Positions 1 through 7,352 of a stretch of DNA of 11,043 nt are shown here, in pieces. The number at the start of each line of letters is the position of its first letter. Positions within the stretch are counted from its first letter, which is position 1. The notes under the pieces are model-generated. The model was given only the letters and a program-made list of their open reading frames with translations. It was not told the DNA's origin and did not search any database. The translations under genes and the position numbers were made by a program. The DNA comes from Cylindrotheca closterium (taxonomy: Eukaryota > Bacillariophyta > Bacillariophyceae > Bacillariales > Bacillariaceae): NCBI GenBank assembly GCA_933822405.4, contig CAKOGP040001996.1:836-11878 (forward strand), written 5' to 3'.

Positions 1-539
1 TGCCTGTCTTTCTTTTGCTCATCTTGGTCCTTTGTTTTCCAGTTGAAAACAACCTCTTTTTCGGCGTCGCTACGGCCGCTCCGTGTAGGAGAAGTACTAG
101 AGGTGCTGTTTTGGAACCCGGATTTGCTTGTGGTTTTTAATTGTGTGAATATAGGTATGAGACATTGGGGAAAACCGAACTGACGAAATAGTGGTGTGAG
201 GCTTGTGTGAATATCTGATTCTTTGTTCAACGGATAAGCACGAGCCCACTGTACTGGTGTAGCATAGACCGCGACGCAAGCAAGTGTTTCCTTCAGCTGA
301 CTTGCAGGGTCCAAACTTAAGATCAACATAGACATTTGTCTTCAATCTTGGATACTCCAACTGATATTGTACAGGGCAAAAACGGCGAGACCCTTGAACA
401 ACCGACCAATCACAAACGGCACGTTGAGTTGTCTTCTCCAGGGTGCGACGAGCACATTCAATACTGGTTCTCCATCGACGAGCAAGTTGATCCGGCTTGA
501 TGAGATAGGATTTTCCGGAAGTTTGTACGCCACATACGA
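1..539. repeat. Left copy of the X block (Z segment plus integrase fragment), direct repeat of 7640-8178
   Basis: Positions 1-539 match 7640-8178 in the same orientation with no difference that I could find by eye. The match ends sharply at 539/540. Here the sequence continues into a (TTA)n tail (inverted), while at 8179 it continues into unrelated DNA. The left limit is the window edge, so the repeat may be longer. The block consists of segment Z (1-146) and a copia integrase remnant (147-539). Confidence 0.95.
147..539 (-). pseudogene. Ty1/copia-type integrase fragment, frameshifted and truncated (left copy)
   Basis: Read on the minus strand, this encodes the same integrase remnant as 7790-8206. 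Reading starts at 539, where the coding sequence is cut by the (TTA)n tail of element Y, so the first residues present in the right copy are missing. The frameshifting GCAAGCAA duplication lies at 276-283, as in the right copy, so it predates the duplication of the block. It cannot make a working integrase: it ends before the second catalytic aspartate and lacks the glutamate region. Confidence 0.65.
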
Positions 540-687
540 AATAATAATAATAATAATAATAACTGAGACATTAATCGTTAATATGCTACTCTATGGGCAT
601 TCGATTGCCGGTGAAATATTCGGCTGTAAAGGTCAAGTACTGTGAAGCGGTGAGTCAACAACAAGTTTGAACCATGTGAGGCATCTG
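540..687 (-). repeat. Module M with (TTA)7 tail, inverted copy
   Basis: On the minus strand this runs from CAGATGCCTCACATGG (ending at 687) down to GTCTCAG followed by seven TTA triplets (540-562). It is the reverse complement of the M blocks at 1678-1816 and in every later unit, apart from tail length. Here it is continuous with the 3' flank of gene Y, so M is best read as the distal 3' region of the Y element. The tail is the longest of the ten copies and abuts the interrupted integrase remnant. Confidence 0.9.
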
Positions 688-788
688 CATTTTGAACAGA
701 AGTTGCTCAAGTCTCCCAAAGGGGTAAAGACTTCTCCCGCGACGTGGCGGGGTGAATTCGGGGCATGTAAGGTCCCGCGAAAAGTTGG
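688..788 (-). other. Proximal 3' flank of Y
   Basis: This is about 100 bp between the Y stop codon and module M, on the minus strand. It is repeated on the plus strand in every 567-bp unit (first copy 5652-5752) with only a few substitutions: CTTACA/CTCACA and CCCCGC/CCCTGC here, with further differences in M and in the coding tail. No ORF of its own is convincing. It is probably 3' untranslated sequence. Confidence 0.6.
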
Positions 789-1232
789 TCAGGGTCCAGG
801 GGAGAAAATAGTCCGCAGACTGCGGCGTTGTGCTTTCATGGAGCGACGGAAATCTCTGCGTTCCTGACAAAGCAACTTAAGCCACTCTTCGACAGCATCT
901 CCTGAATATAAATTCTTCATCCACCACTCCAACAGGTTTGAAACAATGCTGTCGTAATGTCCACTCCTGCGAGCTTCTCGTTCGGCGATTCGTTTCGCCT
1001 CGATCTCATCAGCCATGCGTTGCGCTTCATTGTCGTCGATAACACGCTTCTCGTCAGTTTGGGTTGCAGAGACCATCTTGGAATTGATGGGATCCCTGTC
1101 TTTAGGCTGTTGTAGGTCAATTTCCACTCGTTTCTTGACGGACTTTTTAGCCACAGGGGTCGTTTTCATCTTAGACACGCCCGACTTTTTTGTCATCGCC
1201 GAGGATGCCTTTGCGTTGATAGATTTGCCCAT
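789..1232 (-). CDS. Y: complete 147-aa basic protein of unknown function
   Basis: I do not recognise this family. The ATG at 1232-1230 has a strong Kozak context (GCACCATGGG). Residues 1-37 are lysine- and serine-rich with VAKKS.KKR at 27-35, which could act as a nuclear localisation or nucleic-acid-binding segment (inference). QPKDRDP follows at 42-48. Residues 60-90 are highly charged (DEKRVIDDNEAQRMADEIEAKR) and look like an amphipathic helix or coiled coil. The C-terminal part (100-147) has W103-W104, L108-Y109, V114-E115 and an arginine-rich end finishing in FSPGP. Residues 1-37, QPKDRDP and the C-terminal motif recur in Y' (8342-8824), which supports real coding. Against the array copies, the diverged stretch inside the ORF has six synonymous and two conservative changes, plus a Ser/Pro change at the junction. 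It may be a host gene family or the ORF of a mobile element. This is the only full-length Y in the window. Confidence 0.7.
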   Translation of the reverse strand: MGKSINAKASSAMTKKSGVSKMKTTPVAKKSVKKRVEIDLQQPKDRDPINSKMVSATQTDEKRVIDDNEAQRMADEIEAKRIAEREARRSGHYDSIVSNLLEWWMKNLYSGDAVEEWLKLLCQERRDFRRSMKAQRRSLRTIFSPGP

Positions 1233-1339
1233 GGTGCGCCGGTGTTGAATGGTTGGCTTGGTGATAAATTCGAAAGTTTTCTACGTAAATTCAGTACTAG
1301 CGCTACGCAAGGCAGACTGGTTGGTTCTGCCGGATTGCG
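1233..1339 (-). promoter_or_regulatory. 5' flank and putative promoter of Y
   Basis: On the minus strand this holds AGTACT followed by TACGTAGAAA (plus-strand 1278-1298), ending 45 nt before the Y ATG. The Y' gene has AGTACT...TACGTAGAAA at 8276-8297, ending 44 nt before its ATG. An AACCAA motif lies further upstream in both. Conservation at fixed spacing between two otherwise diverged non-coding flanks suggests a core promoter or 5' UTR element. No TATA box is evident at the expected place. The same flank is repeated in each 877-bp unit. Confidence 0.5.
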
Positions 1340-1679
1340 TGTTGTTTCGTTTCTGAAATAATTTTTTCTATTCCTATTAGATCTTATTCTACTGCTATTC
1401 TTGCCAGAAGTCGATCAACAATGATCTCCACAAGCAGGTACAAAAAATCTCTTCCGGAAGCAACCTGCGTCAGCTCTCACCAGCTGTCGCGGCGTATAAA
1501 GCACATACGCACATGTTCTTCACGAACTAGTCACAGATCTGGATCTACCTTCAATACTTATCCATCTCTGTAAGTACTTGAACCGTACTCCCGTCCGTGT
1601 TCGATATCTGGAATGTCCGACTTCACTGTCCGACATGTTCGACTGTTCTTTTATCTGTTAAGATCCCATTTCACCAACA
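1340..1679 (+). mobile_element. LTR-like 340-bp block, copy 1 (possible solo LTR)
   Basis: The block starts TGTTGTTTCG and ends TTTCACCAACA, giving a 5-bp terminal inverted repeat (TGTTG/CAACA) of the kind that bounds copia LTRs. A TATAAA box lies at 1495-1500, roughly mid-block on the plus strand. No coding potential is seen. There is no obvious 5-bp target duplication (TTGCG before, GATGC after), and the last bases overlap the start of M by a CA(G) microhomology. If it is an LTR, it was placed by recombination rather than left as a clean solo LTR. A non-LTR origin remains possible. Confidence 0.35.
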
Positions 1680-1816
1680 GATGCCTCACATGGTTCAAAC
1701 TTGTTGTTGACTCACCGCTTCACAGTACTTGACCTTTACAGCCGAATATTTCACCGGCAATCGAATGCCCATAGAGTAGCATATTAACGATTAATGTCTC
1801 AGTTATTATTATTATT
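1678..1816 (+). repeat. Module M with (TTA)4TT tail, array 1 copy 1
   Basis: This is 139 bp from CAGATGCCTCACATGG to the TTA run at 1803-1816, in the opposite orientation to 540-687. The two M blocks therefore bracket a roughly 1.28-kb segment as long inverted repeats with outward-facing TTA tails. Just before the tail, ATTAACGATTAAT forms a 5-bp stem with a 3-nt loop, flanked by GAG and CTC that could extend it. Confidence 0.9.
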
Positions 1817-2109
1817 GGAACAATGCTATCGTAATGTCCACTCCTGCGAGCCTCTCGTTCAGCGATTCGTTTCGCCTCAATCTCTTCAGCCATGCGTTGC
1901 GCTTCATTATCGTCGATAACACGCTTCTCATCAGTTTGGGTTGCAGAGACCATCTTGGAATCGATGGGATCCCTGTCTTTAGGCTGTTGTAGGTCAATTT
2001 CCACTCGTTTCTTGACGGACTTTTTAGCCACAGGGGTCGTTTTCATCTTAGACACGCCCGACTTTTTTGTCATCGCCGAGGATGCCTTTGCGTTGATAGA
2101 TTTGCCCAT
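1720..2109 (-). CDS. Chimeric ORF: Y residues 1-97 fused to an antisense-M tail (129 aa), copy 1
   Basis: The first 97 residues follow Y through YDSIV with two substitutions (N50 to D, D75 to E). The frame then runs through the inverted TTA tail, which encodes Pro and four isoleucines, and on into antisense M, giving a 32-residue hydrophobic tail (residues 98-129) before a stop inside M. The Y C-terminal conserved motif is lost. The start codon, Kozak context and 5' flank match those of full-length Y, so transcription is plausible. Whether a stable protein is made is unknown. The simplest reading is a truncated gene with a fortuitous tail. The same ORF is present in three further units. Confidence 0.45.
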   Translation of the reverse strand: MGKSINAKASSAMTKKSGVSKMKTTPVAKKSVKKRVEIDLQQPKDRDPIDSKMVSATQTDEKRVIDDNEAQRMAEEIEAKRIAEREARRSGHYDSIVPIIIITETLIVNMLLYGHSIAGEIFGCKGQVL

Positions 2110-2556
2110 GGTGCGCCGGTGTTGAATGGTTGGCTTGGTGATAAATTCGAAAGTTTTCTACGTAAATTCAGTACTAGCGCTACGCAAGGCAGACTGGTTG
2201 GTTCTGCCGGATTGCGTGTTGTTTCGTTTCTGAAATAATTTTTTCTATTCCTATTAGATCTTATTCTACTGCTATTCTTGCCAGAAGTCGATCAACAATG
2301 ATCTCCACAAGCAGGTACAAAAAATCTCTTCCGGAAGCAACCTGCGTCAGCTCTCACCAGCTGTCGCGGCGTATAAAGCACATACGCACATGTTCTTCAC
2401 GAACTAGTCACAGATCTGGATCTACCTTCAATACTTATCCATCTCTGTAAGTACTTGAACCGTACTCCCGTCCGTGTTCGATATCTGGAATGTCCGACTT
2501 CACTGTCCGACATGTTCGACTGTTCTTTTATCTGTTAAGATCCCATTTCACCAACA
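2110..2556. other. Y 5' flank plus LTR-like block, array 1 unit 2
   Basis: This repeats the 107-bp Y 5' flank (2110-2216, facing left) and the 340-bp TGTTG...CAACA block (2217-2556). No difference from copy 1 was seen. Confidence 0.7.
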
Positions 2557-2693
2557 GATGCCTCACATGGTTCAAACTTGTTGTTGACTCACCGCTTCAC
2601 AGTACTTGACCTTTACAGCCGAATATTTCACCGGCAATCGAATGCCCATAGAGTAGCATATTAACGATTAATGTCTCAGTTATTATTATTATT
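2555..2693 (+). repeat. Module M, array 1 copy 2
   Basis: Same sequence as 1678-1816. Its TTA tail abuts the truncated Y coding sequence of the next unit. Confidence 0.9.
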
Positions 2694-2986
2694 GGAACAA
2701 TGCTATCGTAATGTCCACTCCTGCGAGCCTCTCGTTCAGCGATTCGTTTCGCCTCAATCTCTTCAGCCATGCGTTGCGCTTCATTATCGTCGATAACACG
2801 CTTCTCATCAGTTTGGGTTGCAGAGACCATCTTGGAATCGATGGGATCCCTGTCTTTAGGCTGTTGTAGGTCAATTTCCACTCGTTTCTTGACGGACTTT
2901 TTAGCCACAGGGGTCGTTTTCATCTTAGACACGCCCGACTTTTTTGTCATCGCCGAGGATGCCTTTGCGTTGATAGATTTGCCCAT
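2597..2986 (-). CDS. Chimeric 129-aa ORF, copy 2
   Basis: The predicted protein is identical to the one encoded at 1720-2109. It uses its own copy of the Y 5' flank at 2987-3093. Confidence 0.45.
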   Translation of the reverse strand: MGKSINAKASSAMTKKSGVSKMKTTPVAKKSVKKRVEIDLQQPKDRDPIDSKMVSATQTDEKRVIDDNEAQRMAEEIEAKRIAEREARRSGHYDSIVPIIIITETLIVNMLLYGHSIAGEIFGCKGQVL

Positions 2987-3433
2987 GGTGCGCCGGTGTT
3001 GAATGGTTGGCTTGGTGATAAATTCGAAAGTTTTCTACGTAAATTCAGTACTAGCGCTACGCAAGGCAGACTGGTTGGTTCTGCCGGATTGCGTGTTGTT
3101 TCGTTTCTGAAATAATTTTTTCTATTCCTATTAGATCTTATTCTACTGCTATTCTTGCCAGAAGTCGATCAACAATGATCTCCACAAGCAGGTACAAAAA
3201 ATCTCTTCCGGAAGCAACCTGCGTCAGCTCTCACCAGCTGTCGCGGCGTATAAAGCACATACGCACATGTTCTTCACGAACTAGTCACAGATCTGGATCT
3301 ACCTTCAATACTTATCCATCTCTGTAAGTACTTGAACCGTACTCCCGTCCGTGTTCGATATCTGGAATGTCCGACTTCACTGTCCGACATGTTCGACTGT
3401 TCTTTTATCTGTTAAGATCCCATTTCACCAACA
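2987..3433. other. Y 5' flank plus LTR-like block, array 1 unit 3
   Basis: 5' flank at 2987-3093 and LTR-like block at 3094-3433, unchanged from earlier units. Confidence 0.7.
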
Positions 3434-3570
3434 GATGCCTCACATGGTTCAAACTTGTTGTTGACTCACCGCTTCACAGTACTTGACCTTTACAGCCGAA
3501 TATTTCACCGGCAATCGAATGCCCATAGAGTAGCATATTAACGATTAATGTCTCAGTTATTATTATTATT
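3432..3570 (+). repeat. Module M, array 1 copy 3
   Basis: Same sequence as 1678-1816, ending in (TTA)4TT. Confidence 0.9.
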
Positions 3571-3863
3571 GGAACAATGCTATCGTAATGTCCACTCCTG
3601 CGAGCCTCTCGTTCAGCGATTCGTTTCGCCTCAATCTCTTCAGCCATGCGTTGCGCTTCATTATCGTCGATAACACGCTTCTCATCAGTTTGGGTTGCAG
3701 AGACCATCTTGGAATCGATGGGATCCCTGTCTTTAGGCTGTTGTAGGTCAATTTCCACTCGTTTCTTGACGGACTTTTTAGCCACAGGGGTCGTTTTCAT
3801 CTTAGACACGCCCGACTTTTTTGTCATCGCCGAGGATGCCTTTGCGTTGATAGATTTGCCCAT
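3474..3863 (-). CDS. Chimeric 129-aa ORF, copy 3
   Basis: Identical in predicted protein to the copies at 1720-2109 and 2597-2986. No frame-disrupting change is seen. Confidence 0.45.
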   Translation of the reverse strand: MGKSINAKASSAMTKKSGVSKMKTTPVAKKSVKKRVEIDLQQPKDRDPIDSKMVSATQTDEKRVIDDNEAQRMAEEIEAKRIAEREARRSGHYDSIVPIIIITETLIVNMLLYGHSIAGEIFGCKGQVL

Positions 3864-4310
3864 GGTGCGCCGGTGTTGAATGGTTGGCTTGGTGATAAAT
3901 TCGAAAGTTTTCTACGTAAATTCAGTACTAGCGCTACGCAAGGCAGACTGGTTGGTTCTGCCGGATTGCGTGTTGTTTCGTTTCTGAAATAATTTTTTCT
4001 ATTCCTATTAGATCTTATTCTACTGCTATTCTTGCCAGAAGTCGATCAACAATGATCTCCACAAGCAGGTACAAAAAATCTCTTCCGGAAGCAACCTGCG
4101 TCAGCTCTCACCAGCTGTCGCGGCGTATAAAGCACATACGCACATGTTCTTCACGAACTAGTCACAGATCTGGATCTACCTTCAATACTTATCCATCTCT
4201 GTAAGTACTTGAACCGTACTCCCGTCCGTGTTCGATATCTGGAATGTCCGACTTCACTGTCCGACATGTTCGACTGTTCTTTTATCTGTTAAGATCCCAT
4301 TTCACCAACA
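3864..4310. other. Y 5' flank plus LTR-like block, array 1 unit 4
   Basis: 5' flank at 3864-3970 and LTR-like block at 3971-4310, unchanged from earlier units. Confidence 0.7.
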
Positions 4311-4447
4311 GATGCCTCACATGGTTCAAACTTGTTGTTGACTCACCGCTTCACAGTACTTGACCTTTACAGCCGAATATTTCACCGGCAATCGAATGCC
4401 CATAGAGTAGCATATTAACGATTAATGTCTCAGTTATTATTATTATT
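4309..4447 (+). repeat. Module M, array 1 copy 4
   Basis: Same sequence as 1678-1816, ending in (TTA)4TT. Confidence 0.9.
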
Positions 4448-4740
4448 GGAACAATGCTATCGTAATGTCCACTCCTGCGAGCCTCTCGTTCAGCGATTCG
4501 TTTCGCCTCAATCTCTTCAGCCATGCGTTGCGCTTCATTATCGTCGATAACACGCTTCTCATCAGTTTGGGTTGCAGAGACCATCTTGGAATCGATGGGA
4601 TCCCTGTCTTTAGGCTGTTGTAGGTCAATTTCCACTCGTTTCTTGACGGACTTTTTAGCCACAGGGGTCGTTTTCATCTTAGACACGCCCGACTTTTTTG
4701 TCATCGCCGAGGATGCCTTTGCGTTGATAGATTTGCCCAT
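4351..4740 (-). CDS. Chimeric 129-aa ORF, copy 4
   Basis: This is the last of four identical chimeric ORFs. The fifth M block (5186-5322) has no truncated Y beyond it, so no further fusion forms there. Confidence 0.45.
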   Translation of the reverse strand: MGKSINAKASSAMTKKSGVSKMKTTPVAKKSVKKRVEIDLQQPKDRDPIDSKMVSATQTDEKRVIDDNEAQRMAEEIEAKRIAEREARRSGHYDSIVPIIIITETLIVNMLLYGHSIAGEIFGCKGQVL

Positions 4741-5187
4741 GGTGCGCCGGTGTTGAATGGTTGGCTTGGTGATAAATTCGAAAGTTTTCTACGTAAATTC
4801 AGTACTAGCGCTACGCAAGGCAGACTGGTTGGTTCTGCCGGATTGCGTGTTGTTTCGTTTCTGAAATAATTTTTTCTATTCCTATTAGATCTTATTCTAC
4901 TGCTATTCTTGCCAGAAGTCGATCAACAATGATCTCCACAAGCAGGTACAAAAAATCTCTTCCGGAAGCAACCTGCGTCAGCTCTCACCAGCTGTCGCGG
5001 CGTATAAAGCACATACGCACATGTTCTTCACGAACTAGTCACAGATCTGGATCTACCTTCAATACTTATCCATCTCTGTAAGTACTTGAACCGTACTCCC
5101 GTCCGTGTTCGATATCTGGAATGTCCGACTTCACTGTCCGACATGTTCGACTGTTCTTTTATCTGTTAAGATCCCATTTCACCAACA
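4741..5187. other. Y 5' flank plus LTR-like block, array 1 unit 5
   Basis: 5' flank at 4741-4847 and LTR-like block at 4848-5187. These are the last copies of both. Array 2 lacks them entirely. Confidence 0.7.
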
Positions 5188-5322
5188 GATGCCTCACATG
5201 GTTCAAACTTGTTGTTGACTCACCGCTTCACAGTACTTGACCTTTACAGCCGAATATTTCACCGGCAATCGAATGCCCATAGAGTAGCATATTAACGATT
5301 AATGTCTCAGTTATTATTATTA
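5186..5322 (+). repeat. Hybrid module M joining array 1 to array 2
   Basis: The 5' part has the array 1 base (GCCTCACATGG), whereas array 2 copies read GCCTCAAATGG. The 3' end has the array 2 junction, (TTA)4 directly followed by GGAGCATG, rather than (TTA)4TTGG. The switch between arrays therefore lies within, or at the end of, this M block. Confidence 0.85.
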
Positions 5323-5518
5323 GGAGCATGATAGGAATCGTTTTCGGATACCCTTTGTGCCCTGGGGCCCTTGCCTGTCTTTCTTTTGCTCATCTTGGTC
5401 CTTTGTTTTCCAGTTGAAAACAACCTCTTTTTCGGCGTCGCTACGGCCGCTCCGTGTAGGAGAAGTACTAGAGGTGCTGTTTTGGAACCCGGATTTGCGT
5501 GTGGTTTTTAATTGTGTG
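5323..5518 (-). other. Segment Z, open on the minus strand (array 2 unit 1; repeated at 5890, 6457, 7024, 7591 and 1)
   Basis: On the minus strand Z is open for about 60 codons. It encodes a hydrophilic stretch rich in Ser/Thr and then Lys/Asp/Glu (SGRSDAEKEVVFNWKTKDQD). The stop codon at its end is supplied only by the TTA tail (TAA on the minus strand), so the natural end is missing. I do not recognise the protein. In the X blocks Z lies in frame directly downstream of the integrase remnant, so it could be the charged linker that follows integrase in copia polyproteins, joined by a deletion. That is inference. The four array copies read GCGTGTGG where the X blocks read GCTTGTGG. Confidence 0.4.
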
Positions 5519-5534
5519 TTTTTTCGGAATATAG

Positions 5535-5651
5535 TCATTGGTAGACAAGGAAGAGTGGCTTAAGTTGCTTCGTCAGGAACGCAGAGATTTCCGTCGCTCC
5601 ATGAAAGCACAACGCCGCAGTCTGCGGACTATTTTCTCCCCTGGACCCTGA
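5535..5651 (+). pseudogene. 5'-truncated Y coding tail, array 2 unit 1
   Basis: In frame, this encodes the last part of Y from EEWLKLL to FSPGP and its TGA stop (5649-5651), with Cys 122 of Y replaced by Arg. A TAG codon at 5532-5534, roughly where Y has Tyr 109, closes the frame upstream. No upstream ATG is available, so this is a remnant. It is on the opposite strand to full-length Y at 789-1232. Confidence 0.7.
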
Positions 5652-5752
5652 CCAACTTTTCGCGGGACCTCACATGCCCCGAATTCACCCTGCCACGTCG
5701 CGGGAGAAGTCTTTACCCCTTTGGGAGACTTGAGCAACTTCTGTTCAAAATG

Positions 5753-5889
5753 CAGATGCCTCAAATGGTTCAAACTTGTTGTTGACTCACCGCTTCACAG
5801 TACTTGACCTTTACAGCCGAATATTTCACCGGCAATCGAATGCCCATAGAGTAGCATATTAACGATTAATGTCTCAGTTATTATTATTA
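5753..5889 (+). repeat. Module M, array 2 copy 1 (also 6320-6456, 6887-7023 and 7454-7590)
   Basis: This is M with the array 2 base (TCAAATGG) and exactly four TTA triplets (5878-5889), followed by GGAGCATGATAGG of the next Z. Here M is continuous with the Y coding tail and its proximal 3' flank, as in the inverted copy at 540-687. Confidence 0.9.
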
Positions 5890-6101
5890 GGAGCATGATA
5901 GGAATCGTTTTCGGATACCCTTTGTGCCCTGGGGCCCTTGCCTGTCTTTCTTTTGCTCATCTTGGTCCTTTGTTTTCCAGTTGAAAACAACCTCTTTTTC
6001 GGCGTCGCTACGGCCGCTCCGTGTAGGAGAAGTACTAGAGGTGCTGTTTTGGAACCCGGATTTGCGTGTGGTTTTTAATTGTGTGTTTTTTCGGAATATA
6101 G

Positions 6102-6218
6102 TCATTGGTAGACAAGGAAGAGTGGCTTAAGTTGCTTCGTCAGGAACGCAGAGATTTCCGTCGCTCCATGAAAGCACAACGCCGCAGTCTGCGGACTATT
6201 TTCTCCCCTGGACCCTGA
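6102..6218 (+). pseudogene. 5'-truncated Y coding tail, array 2 unit 2
   Basis: Same remnant as 5535-5651, shifted by 567 bp. No difference seen. Confidence 0.7.
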
Positions 6219-6668
6219 CCAACTTTTCGCGGGACCTCACATGCCCCGAATTCACCCTGCCACGTCGCGGGAGAAGTCTTTACCCCTTTGGGAGACTTGA
6301 GCAACTTCTGTTCAAAATGCAGATGCCTCAAATGGTTCAAACTTGTTGTTGACTCACCGCTTCACAGTACTTGACCTTTACAGCCGAATATTTCACCGGC
6401 AATCGAATGCCCATAGAGTAGCATATTAACGATTAATGTCTCAGTTATTATTATTAGGAGCATGATAGGAATCGTTTTCGGATACCCTTTGTGCCCTGGG
6501 GCCCTTGCCTGTCTTTCTTTTGCTCATCTTGGTCCTTTGTTTTCCAGTTGAAAACAACCTCTTTTTCGGCGTCGCTACGGCCGCTCCGTGTAGGAGAAGT
6601 ACTAGAGGTGCTGTTTTGGAACCCGGATTTGCGTGTGGTTTTTAATTGTGTGTTTTTTCGGAATATAG

Positions 6669-6785
6669 TCATTGGTAGACAAGGAAGAGTGGCTTAAGTT
6701 GCTTCGTCAGGAACGCAGAGATTTCCGTCGCTCCATGAAAGCACAACGCCGCAGTCTGCGGACTATTTTCTCCCCTGGACCCTGA
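6669..6785 (+). pseudogene. 5'-truncated Y coding tail, array 2 unit 3
   Basis: Same remnant as 5535-5651, shifted by 1134 bp. No difference seen. Confidence 0.7.
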
Positions 6786-7235
6786 CCAACTTTTCGCGGG
6801 ACCTCACATGCCCCGAATTCACCCTGCCACGTCGCGGGAGAAGTCTTTACCCCTTTGGGAGACTTGAGCAACTTCTGTTCAAAATGCAGATGCCTCAAAT
6901 GGTTCAAACTTGTTGTTGACTCACCGCTTCACAGTACTTGACCTTTACAGCCGAATATTTCACCGGCAATCGAATGCCCATAGAGTAGCATATTAACGAT
7001 TAATGTCTCAGTTATTATTATTAGGAGCATGATAGGAATCGTTTTCGGATACCCTTTGTGCCCTGGGGCCCTTGCCTGTCTTTCTTTTGCTCATCTTGGT
7101 CCTTTGTTTTCCAGTTGAAAACAACCTCTTTTTCGGCGTCGCTACGGCCGCTCCGTGTAGGAGAAGTACTAGAGGTGCTGTTTTGGAACCCGGATTTGCG
7201 TGTGGTTTTTAATTGTGTGTTTTTTCGGAATATAG

Positions 7236-7352
7236 TCATTGGTAGACAAGGAAGAGTGGCTTAAGTTGCTTCGTCAGGAACGCAGAGATTTCCGTCGCTC
7301 CATGAAAGCACAACGCCGCAGTCTGCGGACTATTTTCTCCCCTGGACCCTGA
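7236..7352 (+). pseudogene. 5'-truncated Y coding tail, array 2 unit 4
   Basis: Same remnant as 5535-5651, shifted by 1701 bp. This is the last Y tail. The next Z runs into the integrase remnant instead. Confidence 0.7.

Larger units (their letters stand above)
942..5322. repeat. Array 1: five tandem copies of an 877-bp unit
   Basis: Copies lie at 942-1818, 1819-2695, 2696-3572, 3573-4449 and 4450-5322. In plus-strand order, each unit holds the inverted first 97 codons of Y, the Y 5' flank (107 bp), a 340-bp LTR-like block beginning TGTTG and ending CAACA, and module M with (TTA)4. Copies 2-5 look identical throughout. Copy 1 differs from them only at its left end (941-1085, about nine substitutions) and is identical afterwards. 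Every unit-to-unit junction lies just after the (TTA)4 tail. The last unit changes from TTATTGG to TTAGG at its tail and passes directly into array 2. Confidence 0.95.

Noticed and set aside
1015..1248. Plus-strand 77-codon ORF repeated with the 877-bp period
   Set aside because: It is the antisense shadow of the Y N-terminal coding region. The changes between copies are mostly synonymous in the Y frame, which argues for Y.
1320..1680. tRNA gene or primer-binding site near the LTR-like block
   Set aside because: No cloverleaf A/B box pair was found, and the sequence after CAACA is M (GATGCCTCACATGG) rather than a tRNA-complementary primer site.
5357..5563. Plus-strand ORF of 68 codons in every 567-bp unit
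   Set aside because: It lies antisense to segment Z and runs through the junction into the Y tail. It has low-information, Phe/Ser/Val-rich composition and no homologue in the family, so it is probably a shadow.
5611..5623. CCGCAGTCTGCGG inverted repeat as a terminator hairpin
   Set aside because: It sits inside the Y coding tail in all copies and is accounted for by the arginine and serine codons. There is no following T-run and no bacterial context.
5573..5773. Minus-strand 66-codon ORF in every 567-bp unit (and its plus-strand mirror at 667-867)
   Set aside because: It is antisense to the Y coding tail and its 3' flank. The Y frame is supported by similarity to Y', and this one is not.
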